From Ectobius pallidus (lineage: Eukaryota; Arthropoda; Insecta; Blattodea; Ectobiidae), in contig CAXKWD010000013.1 of the NCBI GenBank assembly GCA_964059195.1, positions 25,024,611 through 25,088,610 of the forward strand: DNA of 64,000 bases, in the 5' to 3' direction. Positions 1 to 11,030 of the stretch are shown one piece after another (position 1 is the stretch's first letter; every line of letters starts with the position of its first letter). The notes under the pieces are model-generated. The model made no database searches. It was not told the origin of the DNA and saw only the letters and a program-made list of their open reading frames with translations. Made by a program: the position numbers and the translations under genes.

Positions 1-1245
1 CACTGGGAAGAATGTATTAATTTCCTACAAATTTAATTTTTTTTTAATGTAATGTTGCGAATACTTACATTCAGCGATCATATATACATATAATTAATAA
101 TTATGATACGAAAATTCATCATTAAGACATAATAAATATATAATTTTTAATAAATATAATACCCTTTAATTTCTTATTTTTAATGTCACTATAACACTCA
201 ATCATTCAATTCAATTTAAATTAAGGTTACTTTTCAAATTCCGGTGAGATACTAAGTTTAACTCTGAACGGGAAACATTATAAAGCGAAACGGAACTAAT
301 TGGTAAAATCATTTTGAGAAAATGTTTCATTTCAGAAACGTTTGTTAAGGAACATGGAGCAATTTTACTGTACATAATTATAAAACATTTATGAAAGTAA
401 GTTGAAAATAAATTTCAAGATGACTAGTTCATTTTATTTTTAATTACAAATCTGAAACTTCCCAACTAATTAATTCTTATGGCTTATACTAGTTATGATA
501 TACATCTGTATAGAAAATATACACTTTTATGCCTGCTTATGCACCTTTTTCTTTTCGTCGAAAATCTACTACATATAAAATGTTATCTAAAACAAATGAA
601 GGGTACAGCGGAAAACGAAAAAGGATAACAAATTGAACACATTGTATAGACATTAATTCAAGAAACGCTTTTGATTGAAAAGAGCATAGCAACAAACTGA
701 TAAACAATAAATATGAAGAGTTGAAGAGGGTTTGTTTACTTTCAGAGCGGACATCAATCTTTCAAACTGCATGGAGTACGATCCTTTTTCCCCTATAATA
801 TTACCGCTTTCTGCCTAAACTAATTCCAAAATTCCAAATTCACTATTAGAAGGCATTATTATCTCAAAGTCCATAAAAACGGACACTACTATAGCTTTTC
901 CCTTGTTCCCTTCAAATAAATCCATCTTATTTAAGTATAAAAACATTATAAACAACTTTATCACATTTCTTTCCAATGCCCTTCGCAATTTCTTCCCAAA
1001 TCTGAAATTTTAATTTGACGTGTCGTACAATTTTTTCTCCCTCGACCTGCCATAATTAATTTCTTCTCAATGTCCATGGTGGACAAACAACTTTTCACGC
1101 GCAGTGAGAAGTCACTAGTGAGAAACTGTGGCACGATCACAAACGTCCGCAGCTCGTGACTCGTTGAATCTGCTTCACTTCACCCTGCGTGCGAACCTTC
1201 GTTGTTGTATTTAATTCTATGTTAAACTTACGGTGAGTCACCTCT

Positions 1246-1286
1246 ACCTCACGTCACCAAACTGCGTCTCAACTTGCGCCCGGCCT
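1246..1286 (+). repeat. 41-bp segment shared by the palindrome loop and a downstream repeat
   Basis: The 41 bases at 1246-1286 in the loop of the palindrome are identical to 3043-3083, in the same orientation. In both places the segment ends in GCGCCCGGCCT. The second copy leads directly into the hammerhead-like repeat at 3084-3190, so the loop seems to contain the edge of that repeat family. Confidence 0.85.
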
Positions 1287-1295
1287 TAGGCCACC

Positions 1296-1425
1296 ATGGA
1301 CATTGAGAAGAAATTAATTGAGGATAAATTAATTATGGCAGGTCGAGGGAGAAAAAATTGTACGACACGTCAAATTAAAATTTCAGATTTGGGAAGAAAT
1401 TGCGAAGGGCATTGGAAAGAAATGT
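1296..1425 (+). pseudogene. possible MADF-like first-exon remnant in the right palindrome arm
   Basis: At the loop edge of the right arm, GCCACC precedes an ATG (1296-1298) encoding MDIEKKLI. After frame shifts the same stretch reads REKKLYDTSN and then FQIWEEIAKGIGKKCDKV. The order (start, LI, then LYD, then W-x-EIA-x-G) is that of an MADF DNA-binding domain, found in insect regulators and in some transposon-encoded proteins. The frame is broken between the parts and the usual residues between LYD and W are missing, so it is at best a relic. The mirrored copy lies at about 960-1077 on the minus strand. It could be a chance match; the similarity is judged by eye. Confidence 0.3.
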
Positions 1426-2387
1426 GATAAAGTTGTTTATAATGTTTTTATACTTAAATAAGATGGATTTATTTGAAGGGAACAAGGGAAAAGCTATAGT
1501 AGTGTCCGTTTTTATGGACTTTGAGATAATAATGCTTTCTAATAGTGAATTTGGAATTTTGGAATTAGTTTAGGCAGAAAGCGGTAATATTATAGGGGAA
1601 AAAGGATCGTACTCCATGCAGTTTGAAAGATTGATGTCCGCTCTGAAAGTAAACAAACCCTCTTCAACTCTTCATATTTATTGTTTATCAGTTTGTTGCT
1701 ATGCTCTTTTCAATCAAAAGCGTTTCTTGAATTAATTTCTATACAATGTGTTCAATTTGTTATCCTTTTTCGTTTTCCGCTGTACCCTTCATTTGTTTTA
1801 GATAACATTTTATATGCAGTAGATTTTCGACGAAAAGAAAAAGTTGCATAAGCAGGCATAAAAGTGTATATTTTCTATACAGATGTATATCATAACTAGT
1901 ATAAACCATAAGAATTAATTAGTTGGGAAGTTTCAGATTTGTAATTAAAAATAAAATAAAGGAGTCATCTTGAAATTTATTTTCAACTTACTTTCATAAA
2001 TGTTTTATAATTATGTACAGTAAAATTGCTCCATGTTCCTTAACAAACGTTTCTGAAATGAAACATTTTCTCAAAATGATTTTACCAATTAGTTCCGTTT
2101 CGCTTTATAATGTTTTCCCGTTCAGAGTTAAACTTAGTATCTCACCGGAATTTGAAAAGTAACCTTAATTTAAATTGAATTGAATGATTGAGTGTTATAG
2201 TGACATTAAAAATAAGAAATTAAAGGGTATTATATTTATTAAAAATTATATATTTATTATGTCTTAATGATGAATTTTCGTATCATAATTATTAATTATA
2301 TGTATATATGATCGCTGAATGTAAGTATTCGCAACATTACATTAAAAAAAATTAAATTTGTAGGAAATTAATACATTCTTCCCAGTG

Positions 2388-3035
2388 TCGACTCGTAGCT
2401 AAAATTAGTGCGATTGCTGCTTCATAAAATGTTCAGCCTTCGTTTTGAATATTGTGCAAAAGGAAATATACATATTTAAAAAGAAAATTGATTCAGAAAC
2501 TTGAAAAGACCCTAAAAGAACAAAATCAAACTTTTTTACTTACTGTAATTTAAATTGTTACAGCTCAAGCTTGATCTATTCGTTTAAAAATTAAATCGAT
2601 TATTCTTGTTTTAATTTCCGCGAAAAGATCAATAATTTTCTCATTATTATTGATAAACTTCATTATGCAGCTTAGTGTATGAATTCAACTAGTATAAGAT
2701 AATTCAAGTTTTGGTAAGAAATTCAACCTGTATACTAGTAGTCTTAATAAACACCATATATTGTTTCGAATCCGATTGTGAATAAAAATTTTGGATTATA
2801 TACATTCATTTTATTAAAGTATGTCTATATACAATTGTCAAATACTAAGTTGATTTTATTTATTATACACATGAACATTTATTGAACATTGTATCTCTTT
2901 TTGTTTGTCAGTTGGTAATATTTGATAATTCTTTGTATAATAATAATAATGACACCTTAATTAAAATTTGACTTCTTTTCTTGCAGTATTGTTATTTGAC
3001 GTATTGAAAAGTAATAAGTTAGGTTAGAAGTCACT
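2388..3035. other. AT-rich DNA, no recognised feature
   Basis: I see no coding, RNA or repeat structure here beyond short A/T runs and a brief TAA run near 2940. Confidence 0.6.
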
Positions 3036-3190
3036 CTGCGTCACCTCACGTCACCAAACTGCGTCTCAACTTGCGCCCGGCCTAAGAGGCCGCTCTGAAG
3101 ATACCCGACGCAGCTCGCGGCGAAACGTCAGCCAATAAAACTGGCAGACCACGGCTCATAAGCCCGGAAGTGTTCACTTCAAGTACACTT
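3036..3190 (+). mobile_element. Penelope-like or similar retroelement fragment with hammerhead-like core
   Basis: The segment holds CTGAAGA at 3095-3101, a GC-rich potential stem (about 3102-3120), then GCGAAACGTC (3120-3129). CTGAAGA fits the CUGANGA box and GAAAC the GAA box of a type I hammerhead ribozyme; GTC would be the cleavage triplet. Such ribozymes are known from Penelope-like retroelements. Stem III would have no loop here, so a monomer probably could not cleave. The arrangement CTGAAGAT...CGAAACGTC recurs in diverged form at 33130 and, less well, at 15591. Confidence 0.4.
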
Positions 3191-3404
3191 GCATTTATTA
3201 AGTGTTATTAATACAGGGTATTTGATGGTAGTGAGTCGTGTAGTCAAAAACAAGTTATCATTGAACGTAGGGATTTTGTATACGAGCTGCACACAGCATA
3301 AGGAGGTATGGGAATATTTATATATGGTGAAGCGTTATAATTCTTTTATTATAACAAGGAGGCTTACAGAATTAACTACGCCAAATCGTGTAATAGAAAA
3401 GAAT

Positions 3405-3545
3405 TTAAAGCAAAAGAAATAAAACAGTATACTTTCTTGTGGAAGTTCCGTGCTCTGTATTTTTCCCCCTTAAACAATTCAGTCAATCGGATCCATGTGC
3501 ACTGGAAATCAAAGTACTACCATGGCAGGCAATTCTAAACCTTCT
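3405..3545 (+). repeat. dispersed repeat, copy 1 (second copy at 17885-18015)
   Basis: The block from about 3405 (AAAACAGTATACT... then CACTGGAAATC) matches about 17885-18015 in the same orientation with moderate divergence. The second copy lies just upstream of a decayed piggyBac transposase, so this may be a piggyBac-element fragment. No frame is open. Confidence 0.6.
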
Positions 3546-3899
3546 GGAAAGAAGTATACAAATATTTAGTGAGAACAGAAGAATGTAAGTAAGAAGGATG
3601 TCAATGATTTCAACTTTTTATTTGCTAAATAGTCACAATAAAATCATATAATTCCAGGTCCTGATTTTCACGTTGTTTTACAAAACTTTTTCAGATTCAC
3701 ATTTAAAAATACATACTCCGTAAGTACTGCATTGTTTTTAAAGCTAAAAAATTCGCAATTCAGAAGTCGGTGGAATGGTTACGTTGAAAAAAATTGCACT
3801 AATCTCTAGTGATTATCAGGCTGCTCTTTATTGCAACAGATATAAGTACAAAAAAGTGCTTGCTGAAGATGTTGGGAGTAAGGTATGAACCTTCTCGAA

Positions 3900-4240
3900 C
3901 AATTCGTGTTTAAAATGGATTCGAGTATTTGTGGACAGTGTGGGCGATGAAAGGGCTGACCAGGTTGCTAAATTTTCTTGTTCAATGCTCACTGAAGCAT
4001 CATTAAGTAATATTCCATTCTGCTGCAGTATACATGAATTAAATCGTACTAGGATGTCGTGTTGGGACAACCTTTGGAAAGCAAGCACTAAAATATTACG
4101 AACAATACAATTATTATCATCTCTTCTGTTATTGACAGATTATGTAAACATATGATCCAAACTTCGTTCTTACCCAGTTTCTGTCAGGCCACGGTAAATC
4201 CGATTGTAGCACACATAAAAGAGCATGAATGTCCTTAGTG
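3900..4240 (+). pseudogene. non-LTR retrotransposon RNase H / C-terminal relic
   Basis: The frame around 3922-4000 reads WIRVFVDSVGDERADQVAK, which lines up with the conserved WIPGHVGIPGNERADQLAK-type segment of the RNase H domain of Jockey/R1/I-type non-LTR retrotransposons. In another frame near 4176-4196, FLSGHGK follows, matching the FLTGHG motif just after RNase H in the same polyproteins. Stops and frame changes separate the parts and no reverse transcriptase is visible nearby, so this is an old 5'-truncated, decayed copy. Confidence 0.65.
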
Positions 4241-4285
4241 TTTCATTTAGAATTTTAGATTCTTGCAACAAATGATATGAAAACC

Positions 4286-5588
4286 GTTCACTATATGAAT
4301 CGGTTATTTATGAAAGGGCTCATGTCATGATTTTTTGAAAAACGAGTTTATCATGAAAATGGATTGTCCCAACATCCACGCATCGTTTACTTATGAAAGA
4401 TCTCTTGTCACACCAATACTTTGCAAGATACAGCCATTGCAAGTCTGTGTTTAATTATGAAACGGCTCATGTCAATGACAAGAGCCCTTTCTTAAATAAA
4501 GCATGGTTAGCAGCAATGGTCTGGTAACCAGCTGTCTCTGTTCACTTCTCATTGTTATTGGTATTGTTGATTAGGTTCCTACTTTCTCTTACAGACAGTG
4601 GAGGATTCAAAAAGATTGTGTACAGACTGCCCATAAGGGGCCACTCTTATCTGGCCTGGTCTTTGGCCTTGTCAAAAGAAAATTAAGGAAATGTGACCGA
4701 TATTACACAATAAAAGACGTATGTGAAATGATATTAATGTCTTCAGTACAGGGAAAGTTTACTGTTGATTTAATAGAAACAGGAAATATTTTGGATTTTC
4801 AAAAAATGGTGGCCTCAGTTCTATAAAAAATGTACTGTTTCCGAAGAAACCAAATATGAAAAGAAGGGAAAAAGATAATATTTTACTATTTCTAACTACC
4901 ATGAATTCTCGTTCCAGCAATCAAGTAAAGGAAAAGTAACAGTATTATCTTTTATTAGTGGACACATTCAAACTACATGTTTCAAACTACAGTAGCTATC
5001 CCGAAACAATCAAGCATTTCTCTACCCTACCCATTTCTCAGAAAAAATACCTATTCCTAAAACGAAAATGGATGATATAAAGAAGCTTGTTCAGTTCGTC
5101 CCTGAGGAACATGGTTTCTTTTATGACGAGGTGATTCAGTGGCCTTCAGTTGAAAAAGAACTGTGAAATGTAATGATATGAGACTTTACTGTAAATGGTG
5201 TGTTTGTTAAAAACCCATTATTATGTATCTGTTATAGCCAATCTCATTTGTGTATACAATGTTTAATGTAAAATAAGTAGCCTTCGTAAAGTCTCATTCA
5301 TTGCATTGTTTGTTTTTACTTTTGTCTCTATGAATGGGCGCTTGTCAGCCCTTTGTTTATGAAAGGACTCTTGTCAGACAACTTTGATAAGCCCTATCAT
5401 GCAACATAAACAACATAATTGTTTTTAGTCATCGTTATTATTAGTGGTTAGTAGAATCAAAATAACTAGAATAAAAAAATCTTTCGTATTTATTACTAGT
5501 TGGAAAATAAACAGTTTTTTTTAATTCCCCAACATTTTACTTTTCGTGACAAGAGCCCTTTCATAAATAACCGATTCATATATTGAAC
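4286..5588. mobile_element. 1.3 kb TIR DNA transposon with repeated subterminal motif
   Basis: Terminal inverted repeats of about 42 bp lie at 4286-4327 and 5546-5588; both contain ATATGAATCGG followed by TTATTTATGAAAGGGCTC, with few mismatches. The TTATGAAAGGGCTCTTGTCA motif recurs inside: forward near 4308, 4390, 4455 and 5360, inverted near 4476 and 5546. Clustered subterminal copies are typical of transposase-binding sites. I could not define a target duplication. The interior holds a decayed transposase-like frame. Confidence 0.8.
4590..5170 (+). pseudogene. decayed DUF7869-like transposon protein, C-terminal part
   Basis: Joining frames by eye gives three diagnostic blocks: YRLPIRGHSYLA; then FGLVKRKLRKCDRYYTIKDV with VQGKFTVDLIETGNILDFQK; and near 5041-5150 KTKMDDIKKLVQFVPEEHGF. 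The order (RGHS, the FG...KRK...YT block, then the lysine-rich proline/FY block) is that of a DUF7869-type protein common in arthropod transposons, as I remember the family. At least two frameshifts and several stops break it, and the N-terminal half is absent. It lies inside the 4286-5588 TIR element, implying that the element is an internally deleted descendant of an autonomous one. Confidence 0.55.
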
Positions 5589-6403
5589 AAGAAATGTTGG
5601 GCTTAGGAACTTCAGAAGTACACAGAACATATAAGTCACTGTAAACAACAGTTTATTTGAAGTTTTAGTACAAGTTTATGTTAGTCGAATAGCATATTAA
5701 TATATGCTCACACTCATTGTACATTTTTGCTATAAAATAACTTGTTTGTTTATATTGTGTATTTAACAACAGTGTATATAGTTTACTATGAATGAATGAA
5801 TGAAGTGCTTTTATTGTTAACAAGAAAAACTATCTTTTTACATTATCCGTTGCATGAGCCCTTAGGCTGTCCATGCTTTAACTGTGCACAAGCAAAAATG
5901 TACCCTAGTAGGGTAGCCGATAGTACAGTAAATTTTCTTTTTCCTGACACTGGTGAAATGCGAGTGATGGGAAGGCCATTCAGAGGTGGGAGTTGAACAG
6001 CGAGACCAGCTATCATTCCTCTCCCGAAAGTCATGACAGCCGTAGTCGTACACTTTATCCAGCGCGATGAGACTTCCTTGAAGACTGACCTACGAATGAA
6101 ACATCACCCCTTCAAATGGCAATAGTTTGTTAAGAGACTCGTCCAGACTATTGAACATCTTTCTGAGTAGAGTCAGTTAGAAAAAAAAAATTCCTGGGTT
6201 AATTTTCAGCTTACATTTAAAGTAAGTTCTTTTGTTAGAAACTGGCATTTCTTATGTATATGTTATAAAGGTATTGAACTAATGTCCTAACATGCTACAT
6301 AGCACACCAAGGTTAGAATAAATGTGAATAGTAATAATAACAATAATAGTTATTATTACTATTATTAAAAATTGCCTCTCGCTATATTACCTATGATAAC
6401 TTA
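5589..6403. other. unassigned sequence, short tandem repeats
   Basis: There is a short GAAT run at 5788-5803 and an AAT/ATT run near 6331-6367. Two overlapping minus-strand frames of 63 codons cross 5843-6053 but show no recognisable domain. Nothing else is identified. Confidence 0.5.
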
Positions 6404-6613
6404 TACTCCTAACTCCGTGGCGCTACATCCCCGAATGAACAAGGCCTACCACCCGACCGCTGCGTCATCTAACACAGGCAGATGGCAGGATTGGGGGGCA
6501 TGTGGTCAGCATGCCGACACCCACGGCCGTTAATGGTGGTTTCCATGACCGGAGCCGCTACTTCTCTATCAAGTAGCTCCTCAATTTTAATCACGAAGCT
6601 GAGTGCACCCCTA
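6404..6613 (-). mobile_element. SINE family A, 5'-truncated copy
   Basis: This is the reverse complement of the body of the SINE at 61541-61855: it shares the GGCAGATGGCAGGATTGGGG block, the GACACCCACGG segment and the GAGTGCACCCC segment. The tRNA-like head is missing, as expected for 5' truncation. A third copy lies at 63752-64000. Confidence 0.85.
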
Positions 6614-6835
6614 TGATAACATATTCACTATAATAATCACTTTGAAAATACAAAAAATATTATACTTATTTGACACCAAGTGTAGATACTGTTTCAGTTC
6701 CAAGGACTCGCATTCGGGAGGTCACGTCAATATCCGAGGCCGTCAAATCTGGGTGCAGTCTCGTCAATTTTTCCCAATTGCAAAGGCCACATTGAAAATA
6801 TTTTCTTTCGACATTAGAATAGGTGTATTTAATGA

Positions 6836-6905
6836 ATAATAATGGGCCAGAAGGGCCTGTGATTGTATAGAGTCCTGATAAAAAGATAAATAAATAAATA
6901 AATAA
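6836..6905 (+). mobile_element. probable LINE 3' end with (AAAT)n tail
   Basis: The segment GGGCCAGAAGGGCCTGTGAT followed within about 30 bases by (AAAT)n resembles the 3' end of the insertion at 57108-57465 (AAGGCCTTATGGCC... then (AAAT)n). This suggests the terminal stub of a non-LTR retrotransposon. Confidence 0.4.
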
Positions 6906-6997
6906 TATGTTAGTGTAATGTTTTTCTACCATTCAAATTTCACAAAGTGCTTTCCGAAGTGTGGTAGTTAAAGTAGTAAGTCTGAATGCTTATGTAA

Positions 6998-7020
6998 TGA
7001 TAATAATAATAATAATAATA

Positions 7021-7053
<33 letters not shown>

Positions 7054-7065
7054 ATTATTATTATG
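6998..7065. repeat. (AAT)n-(ATT)n self-complementary microsatellite
   Basis: A run of AAT units turns directly into ATT units near 7021, forming a perfect inverted repeat able to extrude a hairpin. Confidence 0.9.
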
Positions 7066-7170
7066 TTATTTATTCTGCATGGTATAATACAATTTTAATC
7101 AGAAGAATATCGTCATTAATACAAAATCTAAAATTGCAAAAAGAAAAACAAGTAAGGAAATGATAACCAT

Positions 7171-7190
7171 ATATATATATATATATATAC
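7171..7190. repeat. (AT)n microsatellite
   Basis: About ten AT units. Confidence 0.9.
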
Positions 7191-7885
7191 TTGAGTCCTA
7201 TGTTCGATTTCTCGAATCAACTAGTCCTATACTGTGACTTTAGTTATTTACTCATGTGGCATTATTGTTATTGATGTTACTGTCATTATTATCATCACGT
7301 CAGCATACGATGTCGGACAAGGAAGGGCAGAGAATTCATCGTCCTCTAACGGATATTAGATTGCTATAGCGATTTCTAAGTTAGAAGCATCCTTTTGAAA
7401 TTCTTCCGTCAGCTTTGAAAGATGAAAAGAGAATATCGGATGTAAAGAAATTTTTACTTTGAAGACGTGTTCAGCACGCAGCATGAAGTAACATTCCCAG
7501 CTCTTAATTTTCAATATGACAGACATCGGTATGAGTAAGATGAGAGATCACGTAGGGAAGAGATGCCACAAAAGGCAACCAAGAAGCACATCGATCCCAA
7601 CCACATGAAAAATCTAAATAGTATTTAGTGAACAGTGGATAAGTAAACATCACTCAATGTCAACGTGGTACTTACAGAGGGTTACACACATATTACTAAG
7701 CCTAAGTTACTATTTAATATTCATATTCTTTTGTTCGACCATACTATAATACGCTTACTATTATCACACGTGACGTAGCATTATCTTAATTATATCCACA
7801 AAAGTTCAGTATTTGTCGCGGCCCTGTAAGGCCCGGGTGGCGTGGGTCGCTTAAATCCTAAAAGGGAGAGGTGAAACTACGATAT
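7191..7885. other. no recognised feature
   Basis: Unassigned sequence between two microsatellites; a GGCCCGGG-type GC patch at 7820-7850 stands out from the AT-rich surroundings. Confidence 0.5.
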
Positions 7886-7995
<110 letters not shown>

Positions 7996-8159
7996 TTCAG
8001 TATTTCACTTTGACACTGATTAATATCGAACACGAAACAATCATGAAGCCACGAGTGCAGCAAACCAAACTGCACAATAAACAACTTGTATTTTAAATAA
8101 TGAATTCTGTTCGTGTTAATTTTAATATTTTACTAAATCGAGTTCATTTCGTTTTTTAT

Positions 8160-8773
8160 GGGCCATTCAGATAGAAACTTAACCGTAAACATAAGAACGT
8201 GAACTTAAACGCAAACTTTAGCACGGCATTGAGCATTCGCAATGAAAACTTAAACGTAGATAACAACCAATCACAAACGAGAAAGTGAACAGCTGACAAA
8301 ATGGCTGCAGCAGACGAAAATACATTCATATTTCTATTAAACATGTGTAGGCCATTAATAATTGAAATCAAACAAGCGTATGCAGACATATAAAAATTAA
8401 CAGAATATTTTATGGGCTGTATTTATTACTGTAGTTCATTTCTTAGGGAACTAATGTTCATATATTTCCCTTCAATGCCGCATCTTTATATAATGGATGT
8501 CATTTATCATAATGACGAGTTTCTCATTCATAGACGCCATCTCTTGGCTATTTCCACTTCCGTCTCCTGTTCTGTTCTCTGATTGGTTGTATCGTTATTT
8601 TTCGCATAAACATAACGCAGAAGCTTGGTGTTTGCAAGGTTCTACGTTACGTTTAATTTTACGTTTAAGTTTCACGTTTACGTGGTGCATTGTGAATGGT
8701 CACATTGAATAACATGGCCCCAAACTTTTAATTTTACGTTACGTTTACGGTTAATTTTCTATCTGGATGGCCC
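8160..8773. mobile_element. 614-bp non-autonomous TIR DNA transposon
   Basis: The left end GGGCCATTCAGATAGAAA (8160-8177) is mirrored by the right end, with GGGCCATCCAGATAGAAA on the reverse strand ending at 8773. The inverted similarity continues through TTAACCGTAAACGTAA. Subterminal ACGTTTAA/TTAAACGT motifs recur at both ends. The GGGCC ends suggest a PIF/Harbinger-type element, but no clean 3-bp duplication is visible (TTAT before, ATTA after). No transposase. Confidence 0.8.
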
Positions 8774-8804
8774 ATTACAGTCCGTTGCTTGGAGGTAAAA
8801 CACC

Positions 8805-9095
8805 AAGAGCAGCTTCCAGTTCCCTGCACGCCATTACCTGTCATCTATCGCGAAAGATGAGGAGTAAGAGATCTTACTAACCACTGATCGCTAAAGTCAA
8901 CCGATTAGTTTGTTTGATGAATCCAAAAGCCCAAAACATTCAATTATGATCGAATAAAGACATTCGTATGCAACTTGCCTATAACGGTAATTATCGCTTC
9001 CGTCGTTTCATAATCATACTCGTTTCTTAATAAATGCCATTGCAGGCTCGTTGCATAATGTATTAATTTACTTCTCTGTGGCGTAGTTAAGCCCA
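8805..9095 (+). repeat. dispersed repeat, copy 1 (second copy at 24045-24312)
   Basis: Shared landmarks in the same order and strand include ACTGATCGC, a GTTTGATGAATC-type block, a CGTATGCAA..TTGCCTAT block, and CTTAATAAATG followed by CTCGTTGCATAATGTA. Divergence is roughly 20-25 percent by eye. The family is not recognised and no frame is open. Confidence 0.75.
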
Positions 9096-9365
9096 TATTA
9101 CATTCTCTTCCACTAATCACGAGGTGGATACACAAGATCATAATCAATTATATAATTTAACTGCACATAAGATGGAACATTGTAATATAATTCAGTATAA
9201 TTAACTTATATATAGTTGGCAGTTAACAATGTCCCTCATTTTCCTAGTTTAACCTCTCCCATTGTATGCTTATGCGGTCCGCGCCACCTGGGAGAGTGAT
9301 TACCTTTGAATCACGTACATACTCTTTGGATCAGATAAGGAGATGGAGGGCCTCGGCGTATGAGT

Positions 9366-9660
9366 GATCAGCCTAATGCCGGGACCACCTCCGAGAGAAC
9401 AAGAACACGTAAGACAAGATACACCAGTCACACACACACTTATGTCGAAAAAGCGCAGATGGGATGAATGTGATAATGACAGCAAGATGGTGCCCGGGAA
9501 CCACACATGCCTAAAGTTTCCCGACATGCTTCTCATAGGCGAGGAAAAACCCGGAAACCCCAACTTTTGGATACTTGTCCCGGCTAGGAATCGAACCCAG
9601 GCCAGTTGCGTGAGAAGAGCGACCGCATCCCCTGTGCCGCAGCTGTGGACCACTGAACTA
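9366..9660 (-). mobile_element. SINE family C, copy 1
   Basis: A tRNA-like head reads on the minus strand from about 9660, with the B-box-like GGGTTCGATTCC at about 9586-9597. The body is colinear with the copy at 62411-62712: shared GGCCTGGGTTCGATTCC-type block, ACTT..CCCGACATGCT region, (CA)n at the same internal position, and the GATCAGCC end. Both strands produce spurious frames of about 100 codons. Confidence 0.85.
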
Positions 9661-10616
9661 TGCACTGAAGCTATTTAAAATTATATTAAACTTTAAATAA
9701 ATGTTGATGCAGTACTCAACAGTTTAAGTAGAACGATTGAGTAAAGGAGGAAAAATAACACTAGTCAACATATTTAAAATTTTTTCTGCATCTGGTTTGT
9801 AAATTATTGGATTCATCTAATTTTGGGGTGCTGAATTTACAGGTAAAATCAGTTTTTCTCTATCAATTCACATTTGCTCATCAAAAACAGTACTGGCAAA
9901 TATTGACAGAATTAAAACTAACAAGAAATACACATTCAGACTTCAGAACTCAATACTATTTTATATGTATATACGGATATGACGCAATAAGAGGTCTAAA
10001 TTAGTTCAAAACATATTTTCAACTTTAATCTTCTTTGGTATTCAAAAAATGTGACGATGCTCTTCTTTTGTTTGCCGTTTCATCAATCTCCCTAACAAGA
10101 CCCCAGCAGAAATGCGGAAAATAAACAATAAGAAAAACCTTAAAAACTAAAAAATCTTACGTGCTAGAACATTTTGAAAGATTGATTCGGATTCTACACA
10201 CCAAATTACATACTAATTGAAACATCACATCCCAGTTGCAAATGGCTGTTGACTAATGTAATTGAAAGAATACAAAAAGAGAAATATTCTAAATATGTAC
10301 AGAGCATAAATCATGAATTAGTGGTGAAGTGATTAACTTGATCTAGAACGGTAGACTTTATATCCTCAGGTAAGGGATTCCTCAGGTGAGCTGTCCGAAG
10401 TGTGGTCTACACTACTGCAGTAGTTTTATTAAAAATGAAGCATGGAAGTAGTTTCCGTAAAAAACAAAACTAGCTGTGGATTTGTTAGATATATTTCCAG
10501 AATCAAGGTCGGGGTCGCTCAGTTAACAGTGTCACGATGTCAGAGAAACAGAAGCTTTATTCATGGCAAACACTACACTGTTCCGGCTACCTGCACATAT
10601 CTGGTATCTGGTATCT
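9661..10616. other. AT-rich DNA, no recognised feature
   Basis: Only short unsupported frames occur (for example 9807-10004, plus strand). No repeat family identified. Confidence 0.5.
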
Positions 10617-10724
10617 GGTACCCTATGATCCCCAGGTGGGGCGAAGGGGCCTCCAATGGAGGTTTCATTACCTATACTAATTTTAATATGCTTATTTTCC
10701 GAGAGAGGTTAGAGGGACAGGACC
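10617..10724 (-). mobile_element. SINE family B, 5'-truncated fragment
   Basis: It matches the 3' part of the SINE at 20422-20801 in the same (minus) orientation: GGCCTCCAA.GGAGGTTTC, then CTTATTTTCC followed by GAGAGG.TAGAGGGACAGG. The tRNA-like head is absent. Confidence 0.8.
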
Positions 10725-10951
10725 TGCACATAAGTAACTACAAAAATATCCAGCGTGTGCGACTCTGTAAGCAAGTAATTCCAGCGATGAAAACATGTCA
10801 ACATACCCGCACGGGAAAACTGACAGATGTAGAATTTAAAAAAAAATAGTCCTGTATTATCCTTCAACACTACAGAGTTCTCGAAATATGTCAGTGCAAT
10901 CTTCTAAAAATGTGTGTTCATCATGCTGAAAATATTGTCAGTCATGTTTTT

Positions 10952-10961
10952 GTTGTTGTTA

Positions 10962-11019
<58 letters not shown>

Positions 11020-11030
11020 TATTATTATCA
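10952..11030. repeat. (ATT)n microsatellite
   Basis: About 24 ATT units with two ACT/ATC interruptions near the end. Confidence 0.95.

Larger units (their letters stand above)
1..2387. mobile_element. 2.4 kb palindromic (foldback) element, CACTG...CAGTG
   Basis: The left arm (1-1082) is the reverse complement of the right arm (1291-2387) almost base for base, around a unique loop of about 208 bp (1083-1290). The arms differ by a 15-bp insertion in the right arm near 1316-1330 and a handful of substitutions. The right end is CTTCCCAGTG at 2378-2387; the left end is the first base of the window, so the left flank and any target duplication cannot be seen and the palindrome could continue outside. 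CACTG ends resemble CACTA/CMC-type DNA transposons, but that assignment is weak. No long reading frame lies in the arms. Each arm carries, next to the loop, an ATG in a strong Kozak context (separate entry). Confidence 0.88.

Noticed and set aside
3189..3422. 77-codon plus-strand frame
   Set aside because: No domain, no coding bias visible, next to repeat DNA; likely chance in AT-rich sequence.
9300..9678. Overlapping frames of 104 and 121 codons on opposite strands
   Set aside because: Both lie in SINE family C; the body is non-coding and the same frames recur in the second copy.
10442..10849. 135-codon plus-strand frame
   Set aside because: Crosses a SINE family B fragment (10617-10724); no domain.
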